Source: Mucilaginibacter mali | GTDB lineage: Bacteria > Bacteroidota > Bacteroidia > Sphingobacteriales > Sphingobacteriaceae | DNA length: 64,000 bases | Assembly: GCF_013283875.1 (NCBI RefSeq) | Contig: NZ_CP054139.1 | Location: 3,968,001-4,032,000 of the forward strand | Reading direction: 5' to 3' | Shown: positions 52,246 through 61,209 of the stretch, piece after piece | Layout of the letters: each line of letters starts with the position of its first letter | Position numbering within the stretch: the stretch's first letter is position 1 | Notes under the pieces: model-generated | Told to the model about the DNA's origin: nothing | Seen by the model: only the letters and a program-made list of their open reading frames with translations | Databases searched by the model: none | Translations under genes and position numbers: made by a program

Positions 52246-52356
52246 GTTTCTATCCCCCCATAGCAAAGGATCCCCTATTGGCAGGTCGGATATGCATAGC
52301 TTGGGATGCTTCACTATCGTTCAGCATGACGGGTACTTTAAAACTGCAAACTGCAT

Positions 52357-55158
52357 TCACGGCGCCTGCTTCTTCCCATCGCCCGCGTTTTGGGCAATGG
52401 TAATTTTACTTGTACTTACGCCGAAATGGCCCTGCATATCTGTCCCTTCTATCACTACCGAATAGGTAGACGGCTTGCCCGCAGCATAAAACGAAAACGT
52501 TGCATTACCGGACGCATCAGTCACCACATTAGGCTGCCAGTGGATGGTGGAGCGCAGATCGGGTTGTGGTGCTTTTACTTTAACATCGTAACGCGGACGG
52601 TAAAAATCGCGTGGCAGGTATAAGGGTAATGGCCGGTACACATAAGTGCCCGGGGTTGGTTTAAGTATCGGCCCGTTTCCTGTACGCGTTTTTACCACAA
52701 TGTACGATATCCATACCTTGCCCAAACATTTATGATAGACAACTAAATTTTTCACAGCCGCAGCCGGGATATTATCTAACATCCGTTTCATAAAATCGGC
52801 CAGCGTCCCCATACGTTCCCAGTAAGGCGTTACCGGCATGTTATCGATAATAATATTGGCCGTAATAATGCCCTTCACCCATAGAAAATCGGCATAACCT
52901 TTGTACGGGCCGCTATGAAACCCGGGGACATATTTCTCCATGTATTCCAGCAAGGACATGTTGCCATGATTACCCATCTCTTTTTCATCCACATCAACAT
53001 CGGCAAAGTAAACCTCTTCTCCGCCAAATCCGGGTAAACTGGCTTTTTTATTGGCTTTAATGTTTACCTGGTTTAACAGCTTGCCGTTTACCCCCGGCGG
53101 TAACTGGCTGTCCTCTACACGTTTTTGGGTATTTTTCAAGTATTGCAGCAATGTAGCATCGGTGTTTACATTCCACGGCATTAGCAGGGTGCTATCGGGT
53201 GGCGTAGGCGACGCAGGCTTAAACTCCTGCACTTCAAATCCAACCGCGGCTTCCTTATCCCGCTTATTATGCACTTTAATAAAATACGCAATGGTATCGG
53301 TAAAAGGCAGGTTCTTAAAAGTAAACCGCCCCTCGGTGTTAGTAAGGGTATCCACCACCATTAACCCGTTACGTTTTGACATCAGCGTAACCGGGTAATT
53401 AACTGCCGGTTTGTTGAAGAAATTAGTAAGGCGCCCGGTAACGCTGTTATCGGCTTCGGCCCAAAAGGCGGGTTGTGGTACGGGAGTTATTAATGCCTTA
53501 CTCAGGTTAAAGCCTTGCCAGCCCTGGGTAAGCAACAAGTTATCCAGCGCCTTCGGTGCATCGGGCCGGGTGATGTCAAAATACCAATCCGCGTCTTCAA
53601 TATTTCCCTTCAATTCAGAAGCAAGCAGCAAGTGGCTGTTGATATGCGTAAGGCGGTGGCTATTGTTCACCTGCGCGTCATCAGTCACCGTTACCGAAAA
53701 ATTAGCCATAACCGGGTCAAGTTTGCTATCTGTTACATTTAAGTTAACTGCCACACTATCGTTAAAGGCATAAACCGTTTTAGAGGGGGCAGTGGTAATA
53801 TGCAGATCATCATGCCGGTTTACAAACACGCTCCGGCTATTTAGTGGTTTATTCCCGGCGCCAAGCACCATAAAGTTGATAATACCGCCCGGAAACCACG
53901 ATTTGGATACCAACGTATTATAATAACCATCGGTAAAATTGAATGCCGTACCAAAATACACCGTATCCCGTCCACGGGCCAGTAAAGTATAACCATGTTG
54001 ATTGGCCAGATCGGGCGTGGTAGTGATATAAATGCGGATATTATCCTTATCGCTAATGGCATCTGCCCGCAGCGATATCCCTAATGTTTGAGGGACAGGC
54101 AACAAGTAGCTTTTTTCGCTGCCATCGGGCAGTTTTACCTTTGCCTTATAAGTCTCGCCCGGCTGCGGCGACATGACAAAGTTCCCCATACCCTTGTGCA
54201 GGCTTGCAAAGGTGGCGACCTCTTCGTTTTTGCCATTTACAATTACACCCGATACCTCAACGCCCAGGCCATCTTCGCCGATGGCCTTGAAGCCTATTTT
54301 ATTGTACAGGCCGGCAACTAAACTGCCGCCTTCGGGCATAAACTGCAAATCCATATCGGTACCGGTATTGGGGTAAAATGGCAGGCGCAGGGTTTTGTTT
54401 TTATCCTGCTTGCTAATAAGCAGCAGGCTCAGCTTCCGGATGTTGGTGTTAGGTGGCAGTGTAAGGTCGGTGTTCAACCGGCCATCAACAGTAGTTTGCA
54501 GATCGCTTTTTGCAATGCCGCGGCGGCCTTCTAAAATACGTACAGTTACCGGTTCGTTCACTACGGCCAGGCCCCGCATGTTTTTTAACTGCATGGCCAG
54601 TTTTATTTGCTTGCCTGCGGGCGTGTTAACCGCCTGGTGCTGTTCGCTCAGCAGCCAACTGTTATTATCGGGCTTGCCAATATAAAAGCGTTGCTGAAAG
54701 AAACTGGCCGCGCCAAAATTCTGCTGCCAGTTGGTATAGGCCCGCAGGGTATAAGCGCCCTGGTGCATTTTTTCGGGCAGTTTAATATCGCCATAGCCCA
54801 AGCCCACAGTAATAGGGATCACCAGGCTTTGCAGTACCTGGCTGCTATCGTTAACCAAATCAATATACATTTTATTGCTAAAGGCCGATGCCTTGCGGTT
54901 AGCGGCGTTAAGCAGGTAAGCCTTAAACCAAATGGTATCACCCGCCGAGTAATAAGGCTTATCGAAATGCAGGTATATTTTTTCGGATGTGAACTTGCTG
55001 TTATAGCTGTTCAGGGTGGTCATCAGCGATTTTACCGATGCCGTATCATCAGCCGATTGGGCACGGGCAGCCCCCGTCAATAACATAAATATTAGCAAAA
55101 AAACTGCCGTTTTTTTAAACCTTGCCCGCAACATTAGCGGTAAACCTGAAGTACTCAT
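52357..55158 (-). CDS. Large MG2-like / TonB-plug-like envelope protein, paralogue 1
   Basis: 933 aa. Signal peptide about 1-34 (an ATG at 55134 is an alternative start). KIYLHFDKPYYSAGDTIWFKAYLL (about 60-83) is an alpha-2-macroglobulin MG2-like opening; DLQFMPEGGSLVAGLYNKIGFKAIGEDG lies in the middle; a carboxypeptidase-regulatory-like part (TGRLTNFFNKPAVNYPVTL) and a plug-like region with MSLLEYMEKYVPGF follow. The C-terminal DLRSTIHWQPNVVTDASGNATFSFY is an Ig-like strand set. Probably periplasmic or at the outer membrane; role unknown. Confidence 0.8.
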   Translation of the reverse strand: MSTSGLPLMLRARFKKTAVFLLIFMLLTGAARAQSADDTASVKSLMTTLNSYNSKFTSEKIYLHFDKPYYSAGDTIWFKAYLLNAANRKASAFSNKMYIDLVNDSSQVLQSLVIPITVGLGYGDIKLPEKMHQGAYTLRAYTNWQQNFGAASFFQQRFYIGKPDNNSWLLSEQHQAVNTPAGKQIKLAMQLKNMRGLAVVNEPVTVRILEGRRGIAKSDLQTTVDGRLNTDLTLPPNTNIRKLSLLLISKQDKNKTLRLPFYPNTGTDMDLQFMPEGGSLVAGLYNKIGFKAIGEDGLGVEVSGVIVNGKNEEVATFASLHKGMGNFVMSPQPGETYKAKVKLPDGSEKSYLLPVPQTLGISLRADAISDKDNIRIYITTTPDLANQHGYTLLARGRDTVYFGTAFNFTDGYYNTLVSKSWFPGGIINFMVLGAGNKPLNSRSVFVNRHDDLHITTAPSKTVYAFNDSVAVNLNVTDSKLDPVMANFSVTVTDDAQVNNSHRLTHINSHLLLASELKGNIEDADWYFDITRPDAPKALDNLLLTQGWQGFNLSKALITPVPQPAFWAEADNSVTGRLTNFFNKPAVNYPVTLMSKRNGLMVVDTLTNTEGRFTFKNLPFTDTIAYFIKVHNKRDKEAAVGFEVQEFKPASPTPPDSTLLMPWNVNTDATLLQYLKNTQKRVEDSQLPPGVNGKLLNQVNIKANKKASLPGFGGEEVYFADVDVDEKEMGNHGNMSLLEYMEKYVPGFHSGPYKGYADFLWVKGIITANIIIDNMPVTPYWERMGTLADFMKRMLDNIPAAAVKNLVVYHKCLGKVWISYIVVKTRTGNGPILKPTPGTYVYRPLPLYLPRDFYRPRYDVKVKAPQPDLRSTIHWQPNVVTDASGNATFSFYAAGKPSTYSVVIEGTDMQGHFGVSTSKITIAQNAGDGKKQAP

Positions 55159-55215
55159 GATGTAAATTATAACAATAAGTTTACATTAACAATGACGAAT
55201 AAGTAAGCTCCCCAA

Positions 55216-58101
55216 CTATTTCACGCTGCTGGCCGCCTGCGTTACGTTTATTTTGCCCTTATCAACCCCAAAGTGGCCCTGCATATCGGTGCCTTCCACA
55301 ATTATGGTATAGGTTGATGATTTATCGGCCGTGTAAAAGGATACCCGGGCATTGCCAGATGGATCGGTTACCACGTTAGGCTCCCAATGGATGGTAGAAC
55401 GCAGATCGGGCAGGGTGTTTTTAACGGTATATTTAGGACTGTAAAATTGCCGCGGCATTTGCATAAATGGTGGCCGGTATGCATAAGTACCTAACGATGG
55501 CACTGCATTAGCCCCCTTACCGCTTCGCGTGGTGATGGTTAAAAACAGGTGCTCGCCACGATACATGGAGATGCTTTTAATATCCTCGCCGCCAAGCCGG
55601 TTCAAATACTCCTTCATCAGGGTATAATCGCCATGCGTTATGGTTTGTCCCCTGGCGTTCTTTTCAGCCGGGGCATTACCGGGCAGGTTACCGGTAGGGT
55701 CATCGCCGGTTGCAATAACACCCGAGTAATCTTCGCCGGTTACCAGCGAGGCCGGGTTTGATACATCCTGCCCGTCGGCAATAATGCTTTGCACCATTAA
55801 CGATCCGTTAACAAACTGTATATCCGGATGAATGCCAACACGGGAATGTATATCGTTAGCGTACATCCTGTCTTCCCTAAAGCCGGGGAATTTTTTATAG
55901 ATCAAATCCATCGCCGACATTTTTTTCGCCGCAATCAATTCCTCTTCGGTAATATTGGCTATCTCTACCCCAAATTCGCCGCCAACCATTCTTATTTTAC
56001 GTTTGGCTGTAATATCTACCTGCTTCAAAACCTTGCCGCCGCCCGGTGGTACAAAGCCATCATTTGCCAGGTTGCGCTGGTTTGCCCAGTTAATGTAGTT
56101 GATCAGCGTGCTATCGGTATTCATATTCCATGGTGCCGGGCGATAACTTAACGTGGGCTTGGTAGTTGTCGGTTTAAATTCATCAACGGCAATATCGGCA
56201 GCAGCGGTTTTATCCTTACCATTGTGCAGTTTCACCAGGTAAGCCACGGTATCCATTAATGGCAAACGGGTAAAGCTGAAACGGCCTTCGTTATCGCTCA
56301 GGGTATCGGTTAAAAGATTATTGTACTTCGATTTTGATAGCAGCATTACCTTTACCCCCCTGGCCGGTTTCCCGAAAAAGTTGGTCAGCTTACCGCTCAC
56401 GCTGATATCGGTTTCAGGCTTATAGTCAGGCGTGGGTATGGCCGCAGCTGTCTTACTCCAGTCGAAACCCTGCCAGCCTTGTGTAAGCAGTAGGTTATCC
56501 AGCGCCTTTTCTTTTAGTTTGGAATCAGCGTCGTTCTCTGTACTGAAATACCAGGCAGGTTCTTCGATATATCCCTTCAACTCCGATGCCAGCAGCATGT
56601 GGCTCTGGATATTATCGGCAGAAACGGCGTTTTTGATCTGCGCGTTGTCGGTAACGGCTACCGAGAGGTTGGCCTGCACCGGGTTGCCCGCCTTATCGGT
56701 AACATGCAGGTTGATGGCGGCGCTGTCCTTAGTACCGTAAGCATCCTGGACCGGCGTGGCGCTTACCCGCAAGCCATCGTGTCTGTCGATAAATACATTG
56801 CGCTGGTTAAGCGGCTTGTTATCGGAACCTAAAATCGTCAGACTGATGATCCCCGTAGGGAACAACTCCTTTTTTATGCGGGTGTTAAAAAAGTTATCTG
56901 CATTAAACTTAAACGCCGAACCAAAGTACACCTTACCGGCCGAGCGGGCTATCAGCGTATAACGCTTATCATCGGGTGTGTTGCTAGTTACATACACATA
57001 CAGTTCATCGCCGTGGGTAACGCCATCAACCCTTAGGCCCATGCCAGCGGCTTTGGCAGTCGGCAGCGCGTACTTCTTTTCCCTGCCGTTAACCATCACC
57101 TTTGCGGTATAGGTTTCGCCGGCCTGTGGCACCAGTACAAAACTGCCCATACCGTTATGCAGGCTTTGCAGGGTGGCAGCCTCCTCGCCCTTACTGTCAA
57201 TCACAGTTGCTTTAATATCGCGGCCCAAACCATCTTCGCCAATGGCTTTAAAGCCTACCTTATTATAGATACCGGCCACCAGTGTGCCGCCCTCAGGCAT
57301 AAACTGCAGGTCGATATCCCCATTGGTACCCGACGGGTAGAACGGAAACGTGATGTGTTGCTCCTTATCACCCGCATCTTCAACCACAATGCTCAGCGCC
57401 CGGTGGTTAGCTTTAGCCGGGAGCGTAAAGGCGCCGGTTAGTGTACCGTCGATACCCGTGCTCATCTCATTCTTCAATAGCGGTTTGTTATTCTCCAACA
57501 CCCGCACGTTAAGCCGGCGGGTAACCAGCAGCAGGCCCTTTGCATCCGTAAAGCGCATGGCCAGCTGCACATGATTGGTATCTGCCGGGTTATCGTTGCG
57601 GTTTTGTTCGGTTACCAGCCAGGTTTTGCCGCCCAGCTTACCTACATAAAATTGTCGGTAGTAAAACGCTTCGGGGCCGAAGTTTTGCTGCCAGTTGGTG
57701 TAGGCCCGCACGGTATAACTGTCTTCGGGGATGGTTTTAGCATCCAGCGGAAAATAGCCGGTGGCCAGTCCGTTGGCTGTTGGTAGTACCAGGCGCTGCA
57801 CCATTTTGCCGCTACTGTTTAGTAATTCAACATATAATTTACTGCTATAGGTTGATGCTTTGTTATCCATCAGCACGTAAGCCTTTATCCAGGCGGTATC
57901 GCCAGATGCATAGTAGGGCTTATCGAAATTGAGGTATACCTTTTCGGGCGCGAATGCTTTTTGCCAGGCTTCGGCTTTATCTAATAATTTTTTTATGCCG
58001 GTGGTATCAGTGGCTTGCTGCGCCCGTGATTGAGTTGTACTGAATGCAAGCATCAGCACAGGCAAAAAATAGCACAAAAGTGGTTGGTATAGTTTCTTCA
58101 T
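55216..58101 (-). CDS. Large MG2-like / TonB-plug-like envelope protein, paralogue 2
   Basis: 961 aa. Signal peptide about 1-27. Same domain order as the 933-aa protein 57 bases downstream: KVYLNFDKPYYASGDTAWIKAYVL (about 54-77), DLQFMPEGGTLVAGIYNKVGFKAIGEDGLG, LDNLLLTQGWQGFDW, SGKLTNFFGKPARGVKVMLLS, a plug-like part with AMDLIYKKFPGF, and DLRSTIHWEPNVVTDPSGNARVSFY. The two share the same plan and many words, so they are tandem duplicates that have diverged. Likely one operon, with this gene first. Confidence 0.8.
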   Translation of the reverse strand: MKKLYQPLLCYFLPVLMLAFSTTQSRAQQATDTTGIKKLLDKAEAWQKAFAPEKVYLNFDKPYYASGDTAWIKAYVLMDNKASTYSSKLYVELLNSSGKMVQRLVLPTANGLATGYFPLDAKTIPEDSYTVRAYTNWQQNFGPEAFYYRQFYVGKLGGKTWLVTEQNRNDNPADTNHVQLAMRFTDAKGLLLVTRRLNVRVLENNKPLLKNEMSTGIDGTLTGAFTLPAKANHRALSIVVEDAGDKEQHITFPFYPSGTNGDIDLQFMPEGGTLVAGIYNKVGFKAIGEDGLGRDIKATVIDSKGEEAATLQSLHNGMGSFVLVPQAGETYTAKVMVNGREKKYALPTAKAAGMGLRVDGVTHGDELYVYVTSNTPDDKRYTLIARSAGKVYFGSAFKFNADNFFNTRIKKELFPTGIISLTILGSDNKPLNQRNVFIDRHDGLRVSATPVQDAYGTKDSAAINLHVTDKAGNPVQANLSVAVTDNAQIKNAVSADNIQSHMLLASELKGYIEEPAWYFSTENDADSKLKEKALDNLLLTQGWQGFDWSKTAAAIPTPDYKPETDISVSGKLTNFFGKPARGVKVMLLSKSKYNNLLTDTLSDNEGRFSFTRLPLMDTVAYLVKLHNGKDKTAAADIAVDEFKPTTTKPTLSYRPAPWNMNTDSTLINYINWANQRNLANDGFVPPGGGKVLKQVDITAKRKIRMVGGEFGVEIANITEEELIAAKKMSAMDLIYKKFPGFREDRMYANDIHSRVGIHPDIQFVNGSLMVQSIIADGQDVSNPASLVTGEDYSGVIATGDDPTGNLPGNAPAEKNARGQTITHGDYTLMKEYLNRLGGEDIKSISMYRGEHLFLTITTRSGKGANAVPSLGTYAYRPPFMQMPRQFYSPKYTVKNTLPDLRSTIHWEPNVVTDPSGNARVSFYTADKSSTYTIIVEGTDMQGHFGVDKGKINVTQAASSVK

Positions 58102-58256
58102 GATAGGTGGTTTCGGTAGTAACAGGTTGGTTAATACTTAAACTATACGGCAGTTTAAAGGATTAATCCCACATGTGAAAATAATAATAGTTAATAACTA
58201 AATATATTAATTCATTATCAAAATAGCAAGGGTTTAAATTGAAGTAGCGGGGGTAG

Positions 58257-58427
58257 ACTCACCCCGACTACGCTACGCTGGTCGGCCCTCTCTTCGCTGC
58301 GCGAAAAGAGGGCAGTAAATACGCTAATCCATATAGCGATGGGTTTGAAACCCATCGCTACCGTTATGTCCCCTCTTTCCGCGCAGCGGAGAGAGGGTGG
58401 TCGGGCGAAGCAACGACCGGGTGAGTT
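58257..58427. repeat. Large palindrome GACTCACCCGGTCGT family (copy C, inverted)
   Basis: Starts GACTCACCCCGACTACGC and ends GCAACGACCGGGTGAGTT; inside are CCCTCTCTTCGCTGCGCG and GCGCAGCGGAGAGAGGG arms, and GCGATGGGTTT GAAACCCATCGC (58334-58364) at the centre. It fills the gap between the MG2-like gene and pyrR. Confidence 0.8.
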
Positions 58428-58485
58428 AAATGGGCGGCACGGCATCACCTAAAATAAATACCCTGCAAAAACCCGAACAATTTTT

Positions 58486-58493
58486 TAACTTTG
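58486..58493 (+). promoter_or_regulatory. -7 box of pyrR
   Basis: TAACTTTG, 18 bases before the ATG at 58511. It lies inside a longer open frame that begins at 58430, which argues that the longer frame is not the gene start. Confidence 0.5.
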
Positions 58494-58510
58494 CCCAAAT
58501 CCACCCAACG

Positions 58511-59050
58511 ATGATTGATCCTACCCTGCTCGACGGTCAGAAATTCCAGATCACCATACAACGCTTGTGCCGCCAGTTAATTGAAAATCATAACGATTTT
58601 GCAAATTCGGTAATTATTGGCATTCAGCCTCGTGGCATTTACTTAGCCAAGCGTATTGCCGAGGAACTGCGCAAGATACTGCCCAACAACACCATTTTAC
58701 ACGGCGACCTGGATATTACCTTTTATCGCGATGATTTTCGCCGCCGCGAGCAGTTGATCCCCAACCAAACTCGCATAGACTTTGTGATTGAGGGTAAAAA
58801 AGTGATCCTGATGGACGACGTACTGTGGACCGGCCGCACCATTCGCGCGGCAATGGACGCATTAATGGCTTTCGGTCGCCCGGAAAAGATAGAGTTTTTG
58901 ACATTGGTAGATAGACGCTATTCGCGCCATATACCGGTTACGGCGGATTATACGGGGATAGAAGTGGATTCCATCGCCTCGCAAAAGGTGGTGGTGAGTT
59001 GGAAGGAAACTGATGGGGAAGACAAGATCGTTCTGTTGAGCGAACGTTAA
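58511..59050 (+). CDS. pyrR: PyrR: pyrimidine regulator / uracil phosphoribosyltransferase
   Basis: 179 aa from the ATG at 58511 (MIDPTLLDGQKFQITIQRLC), the normal PyrR length. The PRPP loop is VILMDDVLWTGRTIRAAMDAL; GIQPRGIYLAKRIAEEL and DITFYRDDFRRRE are typical. It binds uracil and PRPP; in Bacillus it also attenuates the pyr mRNA, which is not shown here. Followed by pyrB after a palindrome. Confidence 0.95.
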   Translation: MIDPTLLDGQKFQITIQRLCRQLIENHNDFANSVIIGIQPRGIYLAKRIAEELRKILPNNTILHGDLDITFYRDDFRRREQLIPNQTRIDFVIEGKKVILMDDVLWTGRTIRAAMDALMAFGRPEKIEFLTLVDRRYSRHIPVTADYTGIEVDSIASQKVVVSWKETDGEDKIVLLSER

Positions 59051-59070
59051 TTGAGATAAGATAAATAATA

Positions 59071-59162
59071 CGTCATTGCGAGCGATAGCGTGGCAATCCC
59101 CGGCATACAGAGCCGCTCTGCCCATCGGGGATCGCCACGTCGCTACGCTCCTCGCGATGACG
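59071..59162. repeat. Long palindrome of the CATTGCGAGCGATAGC family (copy 2), between pyrR and pyrB
   Basis: CGTCATTGCGAGCGATAGCG / CGCTACGCTCCTCGCGATGACG outer arms and GGCAATCCCCGG / CCATCGGGGATCGCC inner arms. No T-run follows. It fills most of the 140-bp gap. Confidence 0.8.
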
Positions 59163-59190
59163 ATACGGTTAAGAAATCCGAAATAAGAAG

Positions 59191-60114
59191 ATGGCTTTAA
59201 GCACCCGACACCTACTTGGAATAAAAGATCTGACACCAGCCGATCTGCAGCTGATTTTTGAAACCGCCGATAACTTTAAATCGGTGCTGAACAGGCCGAT
59301 AAAAAAGGTGCCGTCGCTGCGGGATGTAACCATTGCCAATATCTTTTTCGAAAATTCCACCCGTACCCGCCTGTCGTTTGAACTGGCCGAGAAGCGCCTT
59401 TCGGCAGATGTGGTGAACTTCGCGGCATCGTCGTCATCGGTGAGCAAGGGCGAAACCCTGATAGATACCGTGAATAACATCCTGGCCATGAAGGTGGATA
59501 TGGTGGTGATGCGCCACCCCTATGCCGGCGCGGGTGTGTTCCTTTCTAAACATGTGAAGGCCCAGATCGTTAACGCCGGCGACGGCGCGCATGAGCACCC
59601 TACCCAGGCCCTGCTTGATGCCTTTTCCATCCGCGAAAAATATGGCGATGTGGCCGGGAAGAAGGTGGTAATTGTTGGCGATATCCTGCACTCGCGCGTG
59701 GCGCTATCTAACATCCTTTGCCTAAAAATGCTGGGGGCCGAAGTAATGGTTTGCGGCCCAACAACGCTGATCCCTAAATATATTACCTCGCTGGGGGTAA
59801 AAGTTGAACATAACTTAGTAAAAGCCCTAAACTGGTGCGATGTGGCCAATATGCTGCGCATACAGTTAGAGCGCCAGGATATTAAATACTTCCCATCGCT
59901 GCGCGAATACACTATGCTTTACGGCTTGAACAAGCAAATACTGGACTCGCTGGATAAGGAGATCACCGTAATGCACCCCGGCCCGATAAACCGCGGGGTG
60001 GAGATCACCAGTGATGTAGCCGACAGTAAGCAATCCATCATACTTGACCAGGTGGAAAATGGCGTGGCGATAAGGATGGCGGTATTGTTCCTGCTGGCTG
60101 GGCAAACGGCTTAA
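59191..60114 (+). CDS. pyrB: Aspartate carbamoyltransferase catalytic subunit
   Basis: 307 aa. NIFFENSTRTRLSFELAEK binds carbamoyl phosphate; GDGAHEHPTQALLDAF, the RIQLERQD loop and MHPGPINRGVEI follow. Second step of pyrimidine synthesis. No pyrI nearby. Its last 4 bases overlap the end of the convergent zeta-like toxin gene. Confidence 0.97.
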   Translation: MALSTRHLLGIKDLTPADLQLIFETADNFKSVLNRPIKKVPSLRDVTIANIFFENSTRTRLSFELAEKRLSADVVNFAASSSSVSKGETLIDTVNNILAMKVDMVVMRHPYAGAGVFLSKHVKAQIVNAGDGAHEHPTQALLDAFSIREKYGDVAGKKVVIVGDILHSRVALSNILCLKMLGAEVMVCGPTTLIPKYITSLGVKVEHNLVKALNWCDVANMLRIQLERQDIKYFPSLREYTMLYGLNKQILDSLDKEITVMHPGPINRGVEITSDVADSKQSIILDQVENGVAIRMAVLFLLAGQTA

Positions 60115-60761
60115 ATGTCAGTCCTGTTATTTGCTTTAATTAAAGCTGTTAGTCGCGGTAACTTATTTATAAACCAATTTGGTAGATGTGGCAGCGGCAA
60201 ACTTGAACTTAATTGCCCATCTTTAAATGCGGCCAGCGGCTTAGGCACGAAAAAAGAAGTATCTACTATCTGTAAATGATCAAGTATCTGGAAATGCTCA
60301 TTTAACATTTCGAGGTTGCCATAAAAGTTATTTTCAATATCCCATTTAGGGACATTATGCCCGCCGTTTTTTGTTCTGATCGCAACCCTCATTTCTGAAA
60401 GATCAATATCAGCAAGACCTAAAAACAACATTTCTATATTGTAACCTTTATCTTTAAATCTTCGCGGGAAATCCCAGGTAGCATAGCTCGGGAAATGGCC
60501 TTCATACACATAATTATCATTATGCCCTAATGCATCACTCAATTGTGTTTCAAGTGTTTCGAAAACAAACTCAGCCGCAATCTTTTTTGCTTCCTTGATG
60601 GACTTTTGGTGTTCAGGCCACAACTCTTTTACTTTGGCCATATACAACTTATCGCCATCAAAAACAGTGTAACTATCAATAATATGTTTAGGAAGATAGT
60701 CGGGACCAACTGTAGACTTTCCCGCGCCATTAGAGCCTGAGATTAAATAGAGTGTGGGCAT
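60111..60761 (-). CDS. Zeta-toxin-like P-loop kinase
   Basis: 216 aa. Walker A ISGSNGAGKSTVG at residues 6-18, FDGDKLYMAKVKELWPEH, EGHFPSYATWDFPRRFK and LFLGLADIDLSEMRVAIRTKNGGHNVP are the pattern of Bacteroidota zeta-toxin-like ATPases. Such enzymes may phosphorylate UDP-sugars, but the target here is unknown. Its ATG follows the partner's TAG with no gap. Confidence 0.85.
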   Translation of the reverse strand: MPTLYLISGSNGAGKSTVGPDYLPKHIIDSYTVFDGDKLYMAKVKELWPEHQKSIKEAKKIAAEFVFETLETQLSDALGHNDNYVYEGHFPSYATWDFPRRFKDKGYNIEMLFLGLADIDLSEMRVAIRTKNGGHNVPKWDIENNFYGNLEMLNEHFQILDHLQIVDTSFFVPKPLAAFKDGQLSSSLPLPHLPNWFINKLPRLTALIKANNRTDI

Positions 60762-61013
60762 CTATACCAAGCCAATGCGCCTTTTCAATCGTTCGCTATC
60801 AGCAGGAGATAGTTTCTTTATCGTAGCAAAATCACTCTTCCCTGTTTGATAAGCAACTAATTGAATAGAATTATCCGGAAATTCAAGATAACATTGATCC
60901 TTAGGTAATCCGTTTATATTGATCATAAACGGCTGCCCTGACGACAATGTTTTAGCCCTAAGATGGTGTATGGCGTTTGTGGCTATTGTGCTTAAAACTT
61001 CTAACTCGCTCAT
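60762..61013 (-). CDS. Putative antitoxin partner of the zeta-like protein
   Basis: 83 aa from the ATG at 61013 (MSELEVLSTIATNAIHHLRAK). A TTG at 61031 is also open but lies inside the promoter box, so I reject it. Later words: KTLSSGQPFMININGLPKDQC and SPADSERLKRRIGLV. No known antitoxin fold recognised. Its stop abuts the toxin start, so the two are co-translated. Confidence 0.7.
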   Translation of the reverse strand: MSELEVLSTIATNAIHHLRAKTLSSGQPFMININGLPKDQCYLEFPDNSIQLVAYQTGKSDFATIKKLSPADSERLKRRIGLV

Positions 61014-61028
61014 ATAATTATCTTTACT

Positions 61029-61036
61029 CAAATATA
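61029..61036 (-). promoter_or_regulatory. -7 box of the toxin-antitoxin pair
   Basis: Minus-strand TATATTTG, 15 bases before the ATG at 61013. A -33 TTTG is not clear. Confidence 0.45.
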
Positions 61037-61209
61037 CAAAAATTGCTTGTTACATCCTATTTCATAACCTGCATATCTACAAATCTGCATATACAACACG
61101 TTAATTTTTGTTAAACTTTAGGTATAAACCTTTCCGCGGCAGATAATAATTGCTCATAATTTCTACCTTTATGCAGGGTTTGTTATTTTCGCAATCCAAG
61201 TAATACATT

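Larger units (their letters stand above)
51380..52252 (+). repeat. 873-bp duplicated segment, copy 2 (inverted partner at 2745-3617)
   Basis: Exactly the same length as copy 1, with a few substitutions, two of them inside the gene. The ends are sharp: TAGAAACAAAAAATCC on one side and AGGAAGG on the other, with unrelated flanks beyond. Carries gene, terminator and upstream region. Confidence 0.92.
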
